Source: Nannochloris sp. 'desiccata' (taxonomy: Eukaryota > Chlorophyta > Trebouxiophyceae > Chlorellales > Chlorellaceae). Taken from it: a DNA stretch of 64,000 bases. A program made the position numbers and the translations under genes. The notes beneath the pieces were generated by a model that searched no databases, had not been told where the DNA came from, and saw nothing but the letters and a program-made list of their open reading frames with translations. The stretch lies in contig JAGTXX020000009.1 of assembly GCA_019044685.2 (NCBI GenBank), positions 434,001 to 498,000 of the forward strand. The letters are read 5' to 3'. This document shows positions 23,392 through 32,735 of the stretch, in pieces. Each line of letters opens with the position of its first letter. The stretch's first letter is position 1.

Positions 23392-25089
23392 CTAGCTCGT
23401 TGGAGCAGCAGCACTGGCAACTATGTGTGCATTCTCCGCCTTTGCTCCATTATTGCTATTGCCATTGTTTTTACTACTATCTTCAACCCGCTTTTTCTTC
23501 CTTCGTACCATACCAGCAGTCACTTTCCTCGGTCCCGTACCTCCTAGTACTGCCTCCATCATATCTTCATCGCTCATTTGACCAGGCATACCACCACCAC
23601 CCAATGCCATCATCCTACTCATCGTTTGTAATTGCACCCTCATTCCAGTAAACATAGCAACAAGCTCAGTCACATCTTCTGCCTTGTATCCACTACCACG
23701 GGCAATACGTCTTCGCCTCGATTGACTTTTTGCCAATAATTCAGGGAACTCTCGTTCTTTCTTAGTCATTGATCCAATCATCGATTCGTACCGCTTGTAC
23801 TTCTTTTCTACCGCCGCGAGCTGTTTTTCTGAAATTTTATTCATACCGGGGATCATTTTCATGACTTCTGTCATTGAACCCATGCCGTTGACCAGCTTGT
23901 ATTGCTGAAGAAAGTCGTTAAAATCAAACTTAGCTGTCATCATTCGGGCAATCGCTGCCTCTGCATCTTCCGCTTTGATAGCCTCCTCTGCTTTTTCTAC
24001 TAGAGTCACAACATCGCCCATACCTAGGATACGTGAGGCCATACGATCAGGGTAGAAAGGTTCTAAAGCTTCCATTTTCTCTCCAGTACCAACAAATTTG
24101 ATCGGCTTACCCGAAACCTCTTTCACACTTAACGCAGCCCCACCTCGAGAATCACCATCTAGCTTTGTCAACACCGCTCCAGTGATGGAGGCAACGTCGT
24201 CGAATGATTTTACCAGTGCAGCAGCTTCTTGACCTGTCATGGCATCGACCACAAGCAAGACGTCAGTCGGCTTTACCGCGGTCTTCACATCTTGCAGCTC
24301 TTGCATCATATTTTCATCAATTTGCAGTCTACCTGCAGTATCTACAATTACAGCATCAAACCCTTCGGATTTGGCTTTTTCCAGAGCTTGCGTTGCGATC
24401 ACGGGTGGAGCAACACCCGTTCCGAGCTCAAACACAGGGACGTCAATTTTTCTACCCAAAGTGACCAGTTGATCAATAGCAGCAGGGCGATAGATATCCG
24501 TAGCTACTAAAAGAACTTTTTGTCCTTTTTTCTTTAAAAAGAGAGCTAATTTGCCTGCAGCAGTGGTTTTTCCTGTTCCTTGTAATCCCGCCATCAAGAT
24601 GACTTGAGGGTCCCCGCCAGATGGGATCGCTAAAGTCGCTGCTGAGCCACCCATGAGCTCACGAAGTTGGTCGTAAACTACTTTGACTAATTGTTGGTCA
24701 GGAGAGACGCCCTTGGTGACTTTGGCCCCCAAGGCTTCTTGTTCAACTTTAGCGACAAAGCGGCGGACGACAGGAAGAGACACATCTGCTTCTAAGAGAG
24801 CGCGACGGATCTCACGCAATGGTTCTTTAATGTTTTCAGATGTAAGTTTGCCATCTTTACGGACCATGTCCCAAGCTTTCTCCAGACCACGACTAAGGTT
24901 GTCAAAAGCGGCAGCACGGACTATAAGCGGAGTGGTCGCACGGGAGCGACGTAAGGGAGCGGAAATGCGATAATTATTGTGGGAGCGAAGTGGGTGCATC
25001 GAAGGTCTTAATTTTAAAGGAGAGGCCAAGGCCATGACCCCAGAAGCCTTGGGTGTTGCAGTTGGCAGCATGGATAAATGGCTCCACAT
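23392..25089 (-). CDS. CPSRP54: Chloroplast signal recognition particle GTPase cpSRP54
   Basis: A single exon of 565 aa from the ATG at 25089 (the frame is open 24 codons further but only from a TTG). Residues 1-60 are an S/R/P-rich transit peptide. The N domain begins AFDNLSRGLEKAWDMVRKDGKLTSENI. The G domain has AGLQGTGKTT, DTAGRLQ, TKLDGDSRGGAA and GTGEK. The M domain is Met-rich (MVNGMGSMTEVMKMIPGMNK, RRRRIARGSG). The tail carries MVRRKKKR, resembling the ARRKR motif with which plastid SRP54 contacts cpSRP43. It targets light-harvesting proteins to the thylakoid and acts on plastid translation products. Confidence 0.95.
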   Translation of the reverse strand: MWSHLSMLPTATPKASGVMALASPLKLRPSMHPLRSHNNYRISAPLRRSRATTPLIVRAAAFDNLSRGLEKAWDMVRKDGKLTSENIKEPLREIRRALLEADVSLPVVRRFVAKVEQEALGAKVTKGVSPDQQLVKVVYDQLRELMGGSAATLAIPSGGDPQVILMAGLQGTGKTTAAGKLALFLKKKGQKVLLVATDIYRPAAIDQLVTLGRKIDVPVFELGTGVAPPVIATQALEKAKSEGFDAVIVDTAGRLQIDENMMQELQDVKTAVKPTDVLLVVDAMTGQEAAALVKSFDDVASITGAVLTKLDGDSRGGAALSVKEVSGKPIKFVGTGEKMEALEPFYPDRMASRILGMGDVVTLVEKAEEAIKAEDAEAAIARMMTAKFDFNDFLQQYKLVNGMGSMTEVMKMIPGMNKISEKQLAAVEKKYKRYESMIGSMTKKEREFPELLAKSQSRRRRIARGSGYKAEDVTELVAMFTGMRVQLQTMSRMMALGGGGMPGQMSDEDMMEAVLGGTGPRKVTAGMVRRKKKRVEDSSKNNGNSNNGAKAENAHIVASAAAPTS

Positions 25090-25491
25090 TGACCTCAGTT
25101 CTAACGACAATGTGGGTGTCTTTGATCTGTAACTTGCTTGATCGTACTGTAAATAGCCCAATTAATGCCCAATAGTATTTAACTTTTGAGAAAAACGTTG
25201 AATTGTATCTTGGAAATTCTCAGAGTTGTCCAATTCGCGAGTCTGCAAAAATCTGTCAATAGTGAACTTTAATCTGTTAATATTGAAGTGGGGAATAAAT
25301 TGCGAAATGCTTTATTTGCTGCATTTGCGTTTTGCAAGCCAAATATTGGCACGCTATCTTCTCTATCCAAAAGTTTGGCGCCATGGCAATGAAGCCCCTT
25401 GCCAAAATTAATTTTGCCTTCTTTACTAGTGGGCCCTGAACTAGTCTACATAAATTGGATTGCAAATACACTCCACACCTCCTAGGGAAAA
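25090..25491. promoter_or_regulatory. Divergent promoter region, cpSRP54 / small ORF + HRD1
   Basis: 402 bp between the cpSRP54 start and a small plus-strand ORF. AT-rich, with no clear element. It is the only long non-coding stretch upstream of HRD1. Confidence 0.4.
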
Positions 25492-25773
25492 ATGGCTCTT
25501 CGCTGTGTAGGTGCCAACACCCGCGTTCTTGCCGCCGCCCCCCCCGCTCCGCCGGTATTTCGTCCTGAGAAAACTTTAGCCTTGGGTACTTTAGATTGCC
25601 GTTTGGATTACGAATCATTCCAGCATATCTTCGCTGCGCTGCTGCGGCGATTTAACCATTCCTGGAAATTTGTTGCAGCCAGCGGTGTCATTGAAGAAAC
25701 GGTGAAATCAATTGCATCACAGGTGCATAAATATGCTCTAGACCAGGGCTATGCAGGTTTGCAATCACATTGA
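25492..25773 (+). CDS. Small ORF of unknown function directly upstream of HRD1
   Basis: 93 codons from an ATG in a favourable context (AAAAATGGC) to TGA. I do not recognise the product. The N-terminus is Ala/Pro-rich (VLAAAPPAPPVF) and might be an organellar signal. The rest is amphipathic with LDYESFQHIFAALLRRF and HSWKFVAAS, without transmembrane segment or metal-binding pattern. Only 92 bp separate its stop from the HRD1 ATG, while 402 bp lie upstream, so the two may be read from one transcript. Composition is protein-like, but with no homolog recognised it could also be a long upstream ORF. Confidence 0.45.
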   Translation: MALRCVGANTRVLAAAPPAPPVFRPEKTLALGTLDCRLDYESFQHIFAALLRRFNHSWKFVAASGVIEETVKSIASQVHKYALDQGYAGLQSH

Positions 25774-25865
25774 AAATCAATAGCGCTCTGCTTAAGCTAT
25801 TAAAACTCTACCGCGGGGCTATGCAACAGTGATCACGCACCCAAAAGGTGCCAGAAACTATTGCC

Positions 25866-28296
25866 ATGCGAAACTACTTGGCAGGCTCGGTGTTTGCAGC
25901 CATCGTAGTCATTTGGCATGCATTTACCACAAGGCAACAGTAAGAGCAACTTATTTGCCTTGCTCAAAGTTAAATAGCCACTCGAAAATATTGTTTTGTT
26001 CTTCTGATTCTGATCTGTCAATTTTTTACTTTTCTCTTATAGGTTCTTCCCCTCGGTGGCCTACCTTTCAAGCTCCAAGCTATCTGTTGCGGTTTTAGGC
26101 AACCTCGGGTTTGCAATGGCGCTTAGCACGTACAAGATACTGACCTGGGTAAGCAATATTAATTAAAAACTTATTCATCTCCCGACTGTCTCTCTCTTCT
26201 ATTTTATTTTAATTATTTTTCTCACCTAATCCAATTATTTCTTCCTGCAGACCTTCCTTGGACGTCTCCGCGACTCTGAAGTCGAGCGTATAAATGACAA
26301 GGTCAGCCAAGCTATCATTGAAACTCTTTTAGCGATGACAATATTCCGACAGGATTTCACCGTTGGCTTTTTTGCCGCTTTTGTCATCCTTTCTTTTGTG
26401 AAAATCTTCCATTGGATGATCCAAGACCGCGTTGACTTTATAGAAACGACCCCTAACGTGACACGGTCTCAACACATCCGGATAGTAGCCTTTATTTGTC
26501 TCTTAATAGGCATTGATTATGTGCTTCTTCACTATGCTTTGGCATCAACTCTTAATAAAGGAATTTCAATTAATTTACTATTTGCCTTTGAATATGCCAT
26601 ACAAATCTCCACTGCACTGACTACCTTGTGCAAATACACGCTGTCTGTGATCGATATGGCAATGGAAGGAAGGTGGGAAGGCAAAGGTGTTGCTGTGTTC
26701 TATCTCGAACTCGCCTTGGATCTTTTGCACTTGATCACCTATACAGCATTCTTCGCTGCTGTGTTCACAACATACGGTATCCCTATACACCTTGTGAGAG
26801 ACCTGTACTGGACATTTAGAAACTTTCAGACACGAGTTAGAGATTTCTTAAGATATCGACAAGTGGCTGCAATAATGGAGCACCGCTTTCCCGATGCCAC
26901 TGCAGAAGATCTAGCTCGTGCTGATCACGTGTGTATTGTGTGTAGAGAAGATATGGGTCCAGGGTCCAGGGCGAAGAAATTGGATTGCTCACATTGTTTC
27001 CATGTTCACTGTTTAAGATCGTGGTTGGAGCGGCAACAAAATTGTCCCATCTGCAGAGCTCCTGTCTTAGCTACTGTAGATACCACTAGGAGAAATGCTA
27101 GACGAGGTGCTGCTGCTGCTGCTGGTGGTGGTGGTCGTCAATTTGAAGCAGAGGATAATAATAACAATAATAATAGGCCAGCAGAAGGTGTGGCTGCAGC
27201 AGTTCCAGGAGGACAACACGGCGTGAATGCTGGTGATGGTGCTGGCGACAACGACGATGATAATGGTAGAATGTTTGATTTGCATGCCCTCTTAGGCCTC
27301 GATGATGATTTGATAGACGGTGACGGAGGTCCTCCTGGTCCCGCTCCAGCTGGACGGCAAGAAGCAGGAGCAGCTGCGGGTGCTGGCTTGAGGTGGCGGG
27401 GGCCACAGCAACAACAAAACGGCAATGTAGGAGCAGCAAGAGGGGGAGGTGGTCAGCCTCCACTACACCCTATGCAGCAGCGGCAGCAGCAGCAGGATTT
27501 TTATGGAATGTACCCTTACAACATTATGCACCCACAGCAGCACCTACACCAGCAGCAGTATTATTATGGCTATCCTTATACCCCGCCGCCGGCTTTCACT
27601 TTCGCCCAACAGCAGCAAATGCCACCGGTCGCCGTTCCCAATGGCGGTGAACAAAATATTACTGCTGCTGCAGCACCGCCTGCTTCTCCATTGCCGCAGC
27701 AGCAACAACAACAAGCTCAGAATATCACTGCTGCAAGTGCCGGTACATGTGCTAATGCTGGTGCTGAGCAGCATCAACAGCAGCCGCCGCAGCAACCTTT
27801 TATGAGCCCTACTTTCTTCCCTATCCCTGTATTCATCCCCATGATGGCATCCCCAGGACCGCATACACCAACACCTGGTGGTCAACAGCAGCAGCAACAA
27901 GCTACGCCTGAGCAGCATGCGATAGCGGCAGCGCTGGCTGCTGCTGCTGCCGCTGCTGCTGCTACCATGTCTGTGCCGTTTATGATGCCTTCTCCTAGTC
28001 CTATGCCTGTCAGTGCACAACATACTGATGTCAGTGGAGATGCTTCAGGCCCCTCTTCGTCCACTACTCCGCCTGTAGCGAGGGAAGAACAGCAACAAGA
28101 GCAGACGCAGGCAGCACCACCACCACCGCCGCCGCCGCAAGAAGATACTGCGGCTGCCCCAGCTTCTCCTTCTCCTCCTAGCACTGATACAAACACTACC
28201 ACTGCTCCAGCTGGTGATTGTGATAATGATGATGACGAAGCTGAGCAAATACGACGGCGGCGATTAGAACGATTCCAAAATGGCGGTGGGAGCTAG
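25866..28296 (+). CDS. HRD1: HRD1/synoviolin-like ER membrane RING ubiquitin ligase
   Basis: Exons 25866..25939, 26043..26148 and 26251..28296 encode 741 aa; both introns are about 100 nt. The membrane half starts MRNYLAGSVFAAIVV, with QQFFPSVAYLSSSKLSV, TFLGRLRDSEVERIND, TIFRQDFTVGFF and DRVDFIETTPNV, all diagnostic for HRD1. Residues 288-328 form a RING-H2 (CVIC, CSHCFHVHC, CPIC), so it should be active with an ER-bound E2. It ubiquitinates misfolded ER proteins for retrotranslocation and degradation. The C-terminal 410 residues are low-complexity (Q, A, P, G runs from CAG/GCN repeats), longer than in most homologs. TGTAA follows at 28386. Confidence 0.94.
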
Positions 28297-28385
28297 TCCA
28301 AGCGGTGCATCTTCTTTAGAATAAATAAATGTTCTTACTTTTAGCCATCATGATGATTTGATGTCATATTTTTATAACATTATTA

Positions 28386-28390
28386 TGTAA
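28386..28390 (+). terminator. TGTAA polyadenylation signal of HRD1
   Basis: TGTAA pentamer 90 nt after the HRD1 stop in the 202-bp convergent gap. Confidence 0.5.
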
Positions 28391-28498
28391 TTTCAACTCT
28401 CTAGGTATTAATAAAGAATAAAATTCAATACTGTCAATAGTAATACATTTTAATGTAGACAAAATGTTTAACAAATACACCCGATATTATACTATTTC

Positions 28499-31400
28499 TC
28501 AATGCCTTTCACCTCTTCCGGGATCTTGATCTTGTTCATGATGCGCTTGAAAATGCGGCGAGAGAGACCAAATAGGGTGAGGATGCTCCTTATTATTCCC
28601 TGGATTCCATCTTTTGACTACATCTTCCTGTTCTCTACGTGTAGATGGGACGTGGATCATTTCGAGAACATTCTTCTTTCCATTTACCTGCATCAAGGCT
28701 GGTAACCGCCTCAAGGCGTCTCTCGGAGGGTTGTAGGGGCTGATTGAAAAGTAGTTGACAAGTTCTTCGACGAATTCGGAAGGGTTCTCTAACCTATAGG
28801 ACCCAAATAATGCTTTCTGGTACCGTACCATAGTCAAATAGAGTTTATGACGAGCCCGAGTGATACCAACATGAGCGACCCGCCGTTCTTCTTCTAGATG
28901 AGCTTCACCTTCTGCCACTTCTGGAGGCTGGTAATTTGGAATAATAGGTTCTCTGGGGTGAGAAGCCTTTAAATCCTGAGCATTTGGATCAAAGTAACAA
29001 GGGAGAACATCTTTATTAAAGCGAGGAAGAAAGACAACATCCCATTCGAGCCCTTTTGCACCATGGATGGTGGACAAAATAACGTTGTTTGTATCCAACG
29101 TGGTTGCTTGGTGTTGTTTACTTTCAAAGACATGATCCATGAACTCCATCATAACGAGCGGACCAATTTTCAACCGTGCAGCCCAGGTGTGCAACTCGTG
29201 GGGGTCGTGCAGCCGCTCACGGAGGTCAGCTGCAGCAGGGGACGTAGACAACGTATTCCAAGCGAATCTCATCAGCGACGGAGGGCCCAAACGATCTTGT
29301 TGATAGAGCTTCTCAGCTTCATTGAAATCCGAGCCAGAATTTTCTGTGAAAAGGGCAGCTTCCCGTAGCAATCGACGCAATGGCCCAGTTGTGGCTTTAA
29401 AATGCGATACAGTAAAGTGATATCTCGACAGAGGATCGAGTTTATCTCCTTCTTCCTCACCATACATATCTTCATCATCTTCTTCGGAATCAGAATCATG
29501 AGGGTCGTTGAAGGGATCAGAATGATCATTGTCGGCCTCCACTAATTTTTCCTCCTTGTCATTATAATCATCACCACCACCGGCATGGCCTTCTTCGTCT
29601 TCTTTTCTTCTTCTTCGAGTCATTCTGATCGAAGGTCCTGCTGTTGCTTCGAGACTATCACACATGGTTTCTTCTTCTTCCTCTTCTTCTTCTTCATCAT
29701 CAGAGCAGCTGCTAGAGAAATCGTAACTTTCTTCCTCATCAGATTCAATGCTGCTTTCATCCGGCATAATCTCCACAATAAAATCATCTTCGTCTTCCTC
29801 CTGAGTATCCTCATTGTCCCTTTGCCTCGTCGTGTTTTTAGATTTAGATCTTTCCTTTTTGAGAGTATCTAGATCCACGTTTTTCCAATCAAATTTGGTG
29901 TTGGCATCATCCTTGATTCGATATTTTCGATTGCTCATCACCTCGGCCCATAGCACATATTTTGTCTTTTTTAACACAAAATACACAAACTCAGCTGGGT
30001 CACGGGTGAGCATACCATCTCGCAACTCTTCTATTACTGCTTTAAAGCTCTGTAACCCTCCCGCCTGCATTGGCGTCAATAATGTATTCTCTCGTGTGCA
30101 AAGATGCTCCACACAAGTATAGAAAGACATACGAACAGGGTGGTCCTCTTGAAACTTTGTTAAAACTTCTACAGCAGCATCTCCGAACCCCCGGCGTGGG
30201 CGGTTGACCACTGTTAAAAAGGCTTGATCGTTATGCGGGTCTATCGCCAACTCCAAGTATGCTTTAATATCTTTGACCACTGTTCTATTTAATAAAGACC
30301 GTTCTGACAGTAATTTATTCGGAATATTATTATCATCCAACTCTTTTTTTAGTTGCGCCCAAGCAATTCCTACAATCGCTCTTTTTAATCTAAATAAGAT
30401 TCCCATCTGATTGTAAGGCACCCCCTCGGCATGATGCTTTTGAATCTGTCTACGGATCCATTCAGCCTCGTCGCGCTCGGTCCCTGTTTCTAGAATGGTG
30501 ACGGGAGGGGCGTCCTGGTCATTGTTTGCAGCCACGAGGTCTTTCCCTTGATCTTCAAGCACTACACGAGCAGTATCAAGGATATTCTGGGTGCTACGAT
30601 AATTCACCGTCAATACTTGCCGAATACCCGGATTTAAACCTTGATATAAATGTTCAATACATTGCATAGTCCACGTTTCAGACCCTCGAAAACGATAAAT
30701 ACTCTGGCAATTGTCCCCTACGCAGGTTAATCGCCCTTCAGGTGCCATCATTAGCGTTATCGCTAGCTGGAGTGGATTTAAATCTTGAGCCTCGTCAACG
30801 AGCAAATATTGATATCTACCTTGAAGCGTAGCCAGCGCAGCAGGGTTTGCTTTGAGGAAATCATGTACAAGCAGTAGCATATCGTTGAAATCGATCATAT
30901 TTGTCTCTTTCAAAGTCGCTTCGTACATTTCGTATACTGCTTGAAAATCACCTCGGTACTGGCTTGGTTTGTTACCCCGAGTTTTCGCAATTTCAATATT
31001 TTTAAGGATCTCCTTGACAAGACAATCAAATTTCTTATACTCTGCTTTTTCGGCTCGTGTGGCATCGTCATCAGGCTTACTTGGTAACTTAAACTCGTCT
31101 TCTGCAGAAGGAACCAGCCAGTAATCATCTCGAAAATTTATTAGACCGATGTAAAACGCCTTAATTACGGCTATTTTTTGTTGAAATTTTAGAGAGGAAA
31201 GACGAGTGCCTGGTTGAGGAACTGGTACATCATTATCAGGATTAACTCCACCTTCAACGTCACGCGACTGTGCTTGAGTAGGTTGGATTGTCATCGTCGC
31301 CGGCTGCATCACGTCCAAGGGTGAGGGAGAGGGCAAACATAAAGGTAAAGCCCCCGATGCAAATTTATCTTCACCCCTGCGGCTACGCTTTGGAGGACTT

Positions 31401-32035
31401 GTGAGTACTGTAGTTGCAAGATCTTCTCGTTTATCTTCAGGAAGGGTGCTCCCAGCAGGAGCAGCATCAGCAACAGGAGCATCGCAATCGGTGGTTATTG
31501 GTTCAGGGGAGAATACCTCTTTCCAGCATTGATCGTACAATTTAGGGTTCGATTCACGTATTTCATCAGCGACCGTGTCCCAAGTAGCTCCTTGCAATGG
31601 GATATCTAACCAGCGACATGCATTCTCTAATAATTTATTAATTCTAACCGTCAGCATACACTGCTCTATAAAAGGTCTGATCACTTTATCATCGTCGTTT
31701 TTCAAAAGGCTGGGTTGCTGCTCAAATCCCAGTCTTTTATGCTGTTTTTTAATCATACCCATGCCAAATGAATGGAAGGTGCCAACAGTGACATCACGTA
31801 TGCCATAAAGTTTTAACCGCTCTCTAGCTTCTTTGGCCGCTTGGCGCGTAAACACCAGCACCAAGATCATCCATGGCTCAACTCCAGCAGTATTTATAAG
31901 ATGCATGACCCTCGCTACGACGAGGGTCGTCTTTCCAGTGCCAGCAGAGGCAACAACCAGGAGAGGCAAGTCGGCGGAAGCAGTTGCAGCAGCATGCTGC
32001 TGGCTATTGAGGGTGGGGAGCTGTGCAACATTCAT
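28499..32035 (-). CDS. UvrD/Rep/SRS2-like SF1 DNA helicase
   Basis: A single intron-free exon of 1,178 aa from the ATG at 32035 (an upstream in-frame start adds 32 residues, not helicase-like). Motifs in order: Q-motif LNSQQHAAATA, Walker A ASAGTGKTT (residues 29-37), motif Ia VFTRQAAKEARERL, TFHSFG, Walker B DEAQDLNPLQ, VGDNCQSIYRFRGS, VNYRSTQNI, STIHGAKGLEWDVVFLP and VAHVGITRARHKLYL. Two low-complexity inserts occur: residues about 180-290 and a long acidic D/E run near 750-900 between the helicase halves. It resembles the plant SRS2-like helicase. Expected role: 3'-5' unwinding and antirecombination in repair, possibly nuclear and/or organellar. Confidence 0.9.
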   Translation of the reverse strand: MNVAQLPTLNSQQHAAATASADLPLLVVASAGTGKTTLVVARVMHLINTAGVEPWMILVLVFTRQAAKEARERLKLYGIRDVTVGTFHSFGMGMIKKQHKRLGFEQQPSLLKNDDDKVIRPFIEQCMLTVRINKLLENACRWLDIPLQGATWDTVADEIRESNPKLYDQCWKEVFSPEPITTDCDAPVADAAPAGSTLPEDKREDLATTVLTSPPKRSRRGEDKFASGALPLCLPSPSPLDVMQPATMTIQPTQAQSRDVEGGVNPDNDVPVPQPGTRLSSLKFQQKIAVIKAFYIGLINFRDDYWLVPSAEDEFKLPSKPDDDATRAEKAEYKKFDCLVKEILKNIEIAKTRGNKPSQYRGDFQAVYEMYEATLKETNMIDFNDMLLLVHDFLKANPAALATLQGRYQYLLVDEAQDLNPLQLAITLMMAPEGRLTCVGDNCQSIYRFRGSETWTMQCIEHLYQGLNPGIRQVLTVNYRSTQNILDTARVVLEDQGKDLVAANNDQDAPPVTILETGTERDEAEWIRRQIQKHHAEGVPYNQMGILFRLKRAIVGIAWAQLKKELDDNNIPNKLLSERSLLNRTVVKDIKAYLELAIDPHNDQAFLTVVNRPRRGFGDAAVEVLTKFQEDHPVRMSFYTCVEHLCTRENTLLTPMQAGGLQSFKAVIEELRDGMLTRDPAEFVYFVLKKTKYVLWAEVMSNRKYRIKDDANTKFDWKNVDLDTLKKERSKSKNTTRQRDNEDTQEEDEDDFIVEIMPDESSIESDEEESYDFSSSCSDDEEEEEEEEETMCDSLEATAGPSIRMTRRRRKEDEEGHAGGGDDYNDKEEKLVEADNDHSDPFNDPHDSDSEEDDEDMYGEEEGDKLDPLSRYHFTVSHFKATTGPLRRLLREAALFTENSGSDFNEAEKLYQQDRLGPPSLMRFAWNTLSTSPAAADLRERLHDPHELHTWAARLKIGPLVMMEFMDHVFESKQHQATTLDTNNVILSTIHGAKGLEWDVVFLPRFNKDVLPCYFDPNAQDLKASHPREPIIPNYQPPEVAEGEAHLEEERRVAHVGITRARHKLYLTMVRYQKALFGSYRLENPSEFVEELVNYFSISPYNPPRDALRRLPALMQVNGKKNVLEMIHVPSTRREQEDVVKRWNPGNNKEHPHPIWSLSPHFQAHHEQDQDPGRGERH

Positions 32036-32735
32036 GCCACGTAATGGGTGTAGACCAAATAGCAACAATGCTATAAAGCTACTTTCACCTCTGAATAAGA
32101 TTAAGATGGAACATTTAGAAAATAAATTCAAACAAGATTGATTTCAACATTCTCAAATTAAGTTTAAAATGCAGTATTTCCTTACCAAACATAGGCTCCA
32201 TATAATCTATACAGTGTCATACATCTAAAAGTTAGAAAATTTGAAGTTTAGGTGCGCTTGCTGTTCTTTGAGATAGTTACAAAATATATTGTGTCACTGA
32301 TGATCGGATATATTTCAAACGGCGTTTGAAACGCCAAGTTGGCGCGCAGTATTGCAGCCTGTTTAAATGAGCCAATTCAGAAACTTCAATTCCTGAGCGC
32401 AGTATTTCCAGCCTCTTTCTAAGTTAGGAAGTGAGGGCCATGTTCAAATTGACAATTGAAGCGGTTTCAATTGTCAATTTTAAGATTCCGAACGCAACTG
32501 AATTTTGAGTTAGGGGATCAGCAAGCAAGGTAAATTGTAAACACAATATCGAACCCTAAGATATATTAAAAGATGCAGAGTGAACTATTAAGTTCTCAAA
32601 CCATGATATGAACGGATTTATGTGGACGAAAGATCAAAATTGACAAATCCGATTAATTAAAGACCCAACATCTGCGGACACTTGAGCTGACACATTTGAT
32701 TTTACGCTATTGAAAAATTATCACCAAAATCTCTC
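32036..32735. promoter_or_regulatory. Divergent promoter region with three inverted repeats
   Basis: 700 bp between the helicase and transporter starts. It holds a perfect 9-bp inverted repeat with 1-nt spacer (32313-32331), a 6-bp repeat around TTGGCG (32332-32344) overlapping the E2F-like string TTGGCGCG, and a perfect 15-bp inverted repeat with a 5-nt loop (32446-32480). No ORF supported. Confidence 0.5.
32446..32480. repeat. Perfect 15-bp inverted repeat, 5-nt spacer
   Basis: The left arm AAATTGACAATTGAA (32446-32460) and right arm TTCAATTGTCAATTT (32466-32480) are exact reverse complements around GCGGT. It could be a cis-element, a transposon footprint or a cruciform. Confidence 0.85.

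Noticed and set aside
25090..25161. Extended cpSRP54 start at a TTG
   Set aside because: Not an AUG. The ATG at 25089 gives a normal transit peptide.
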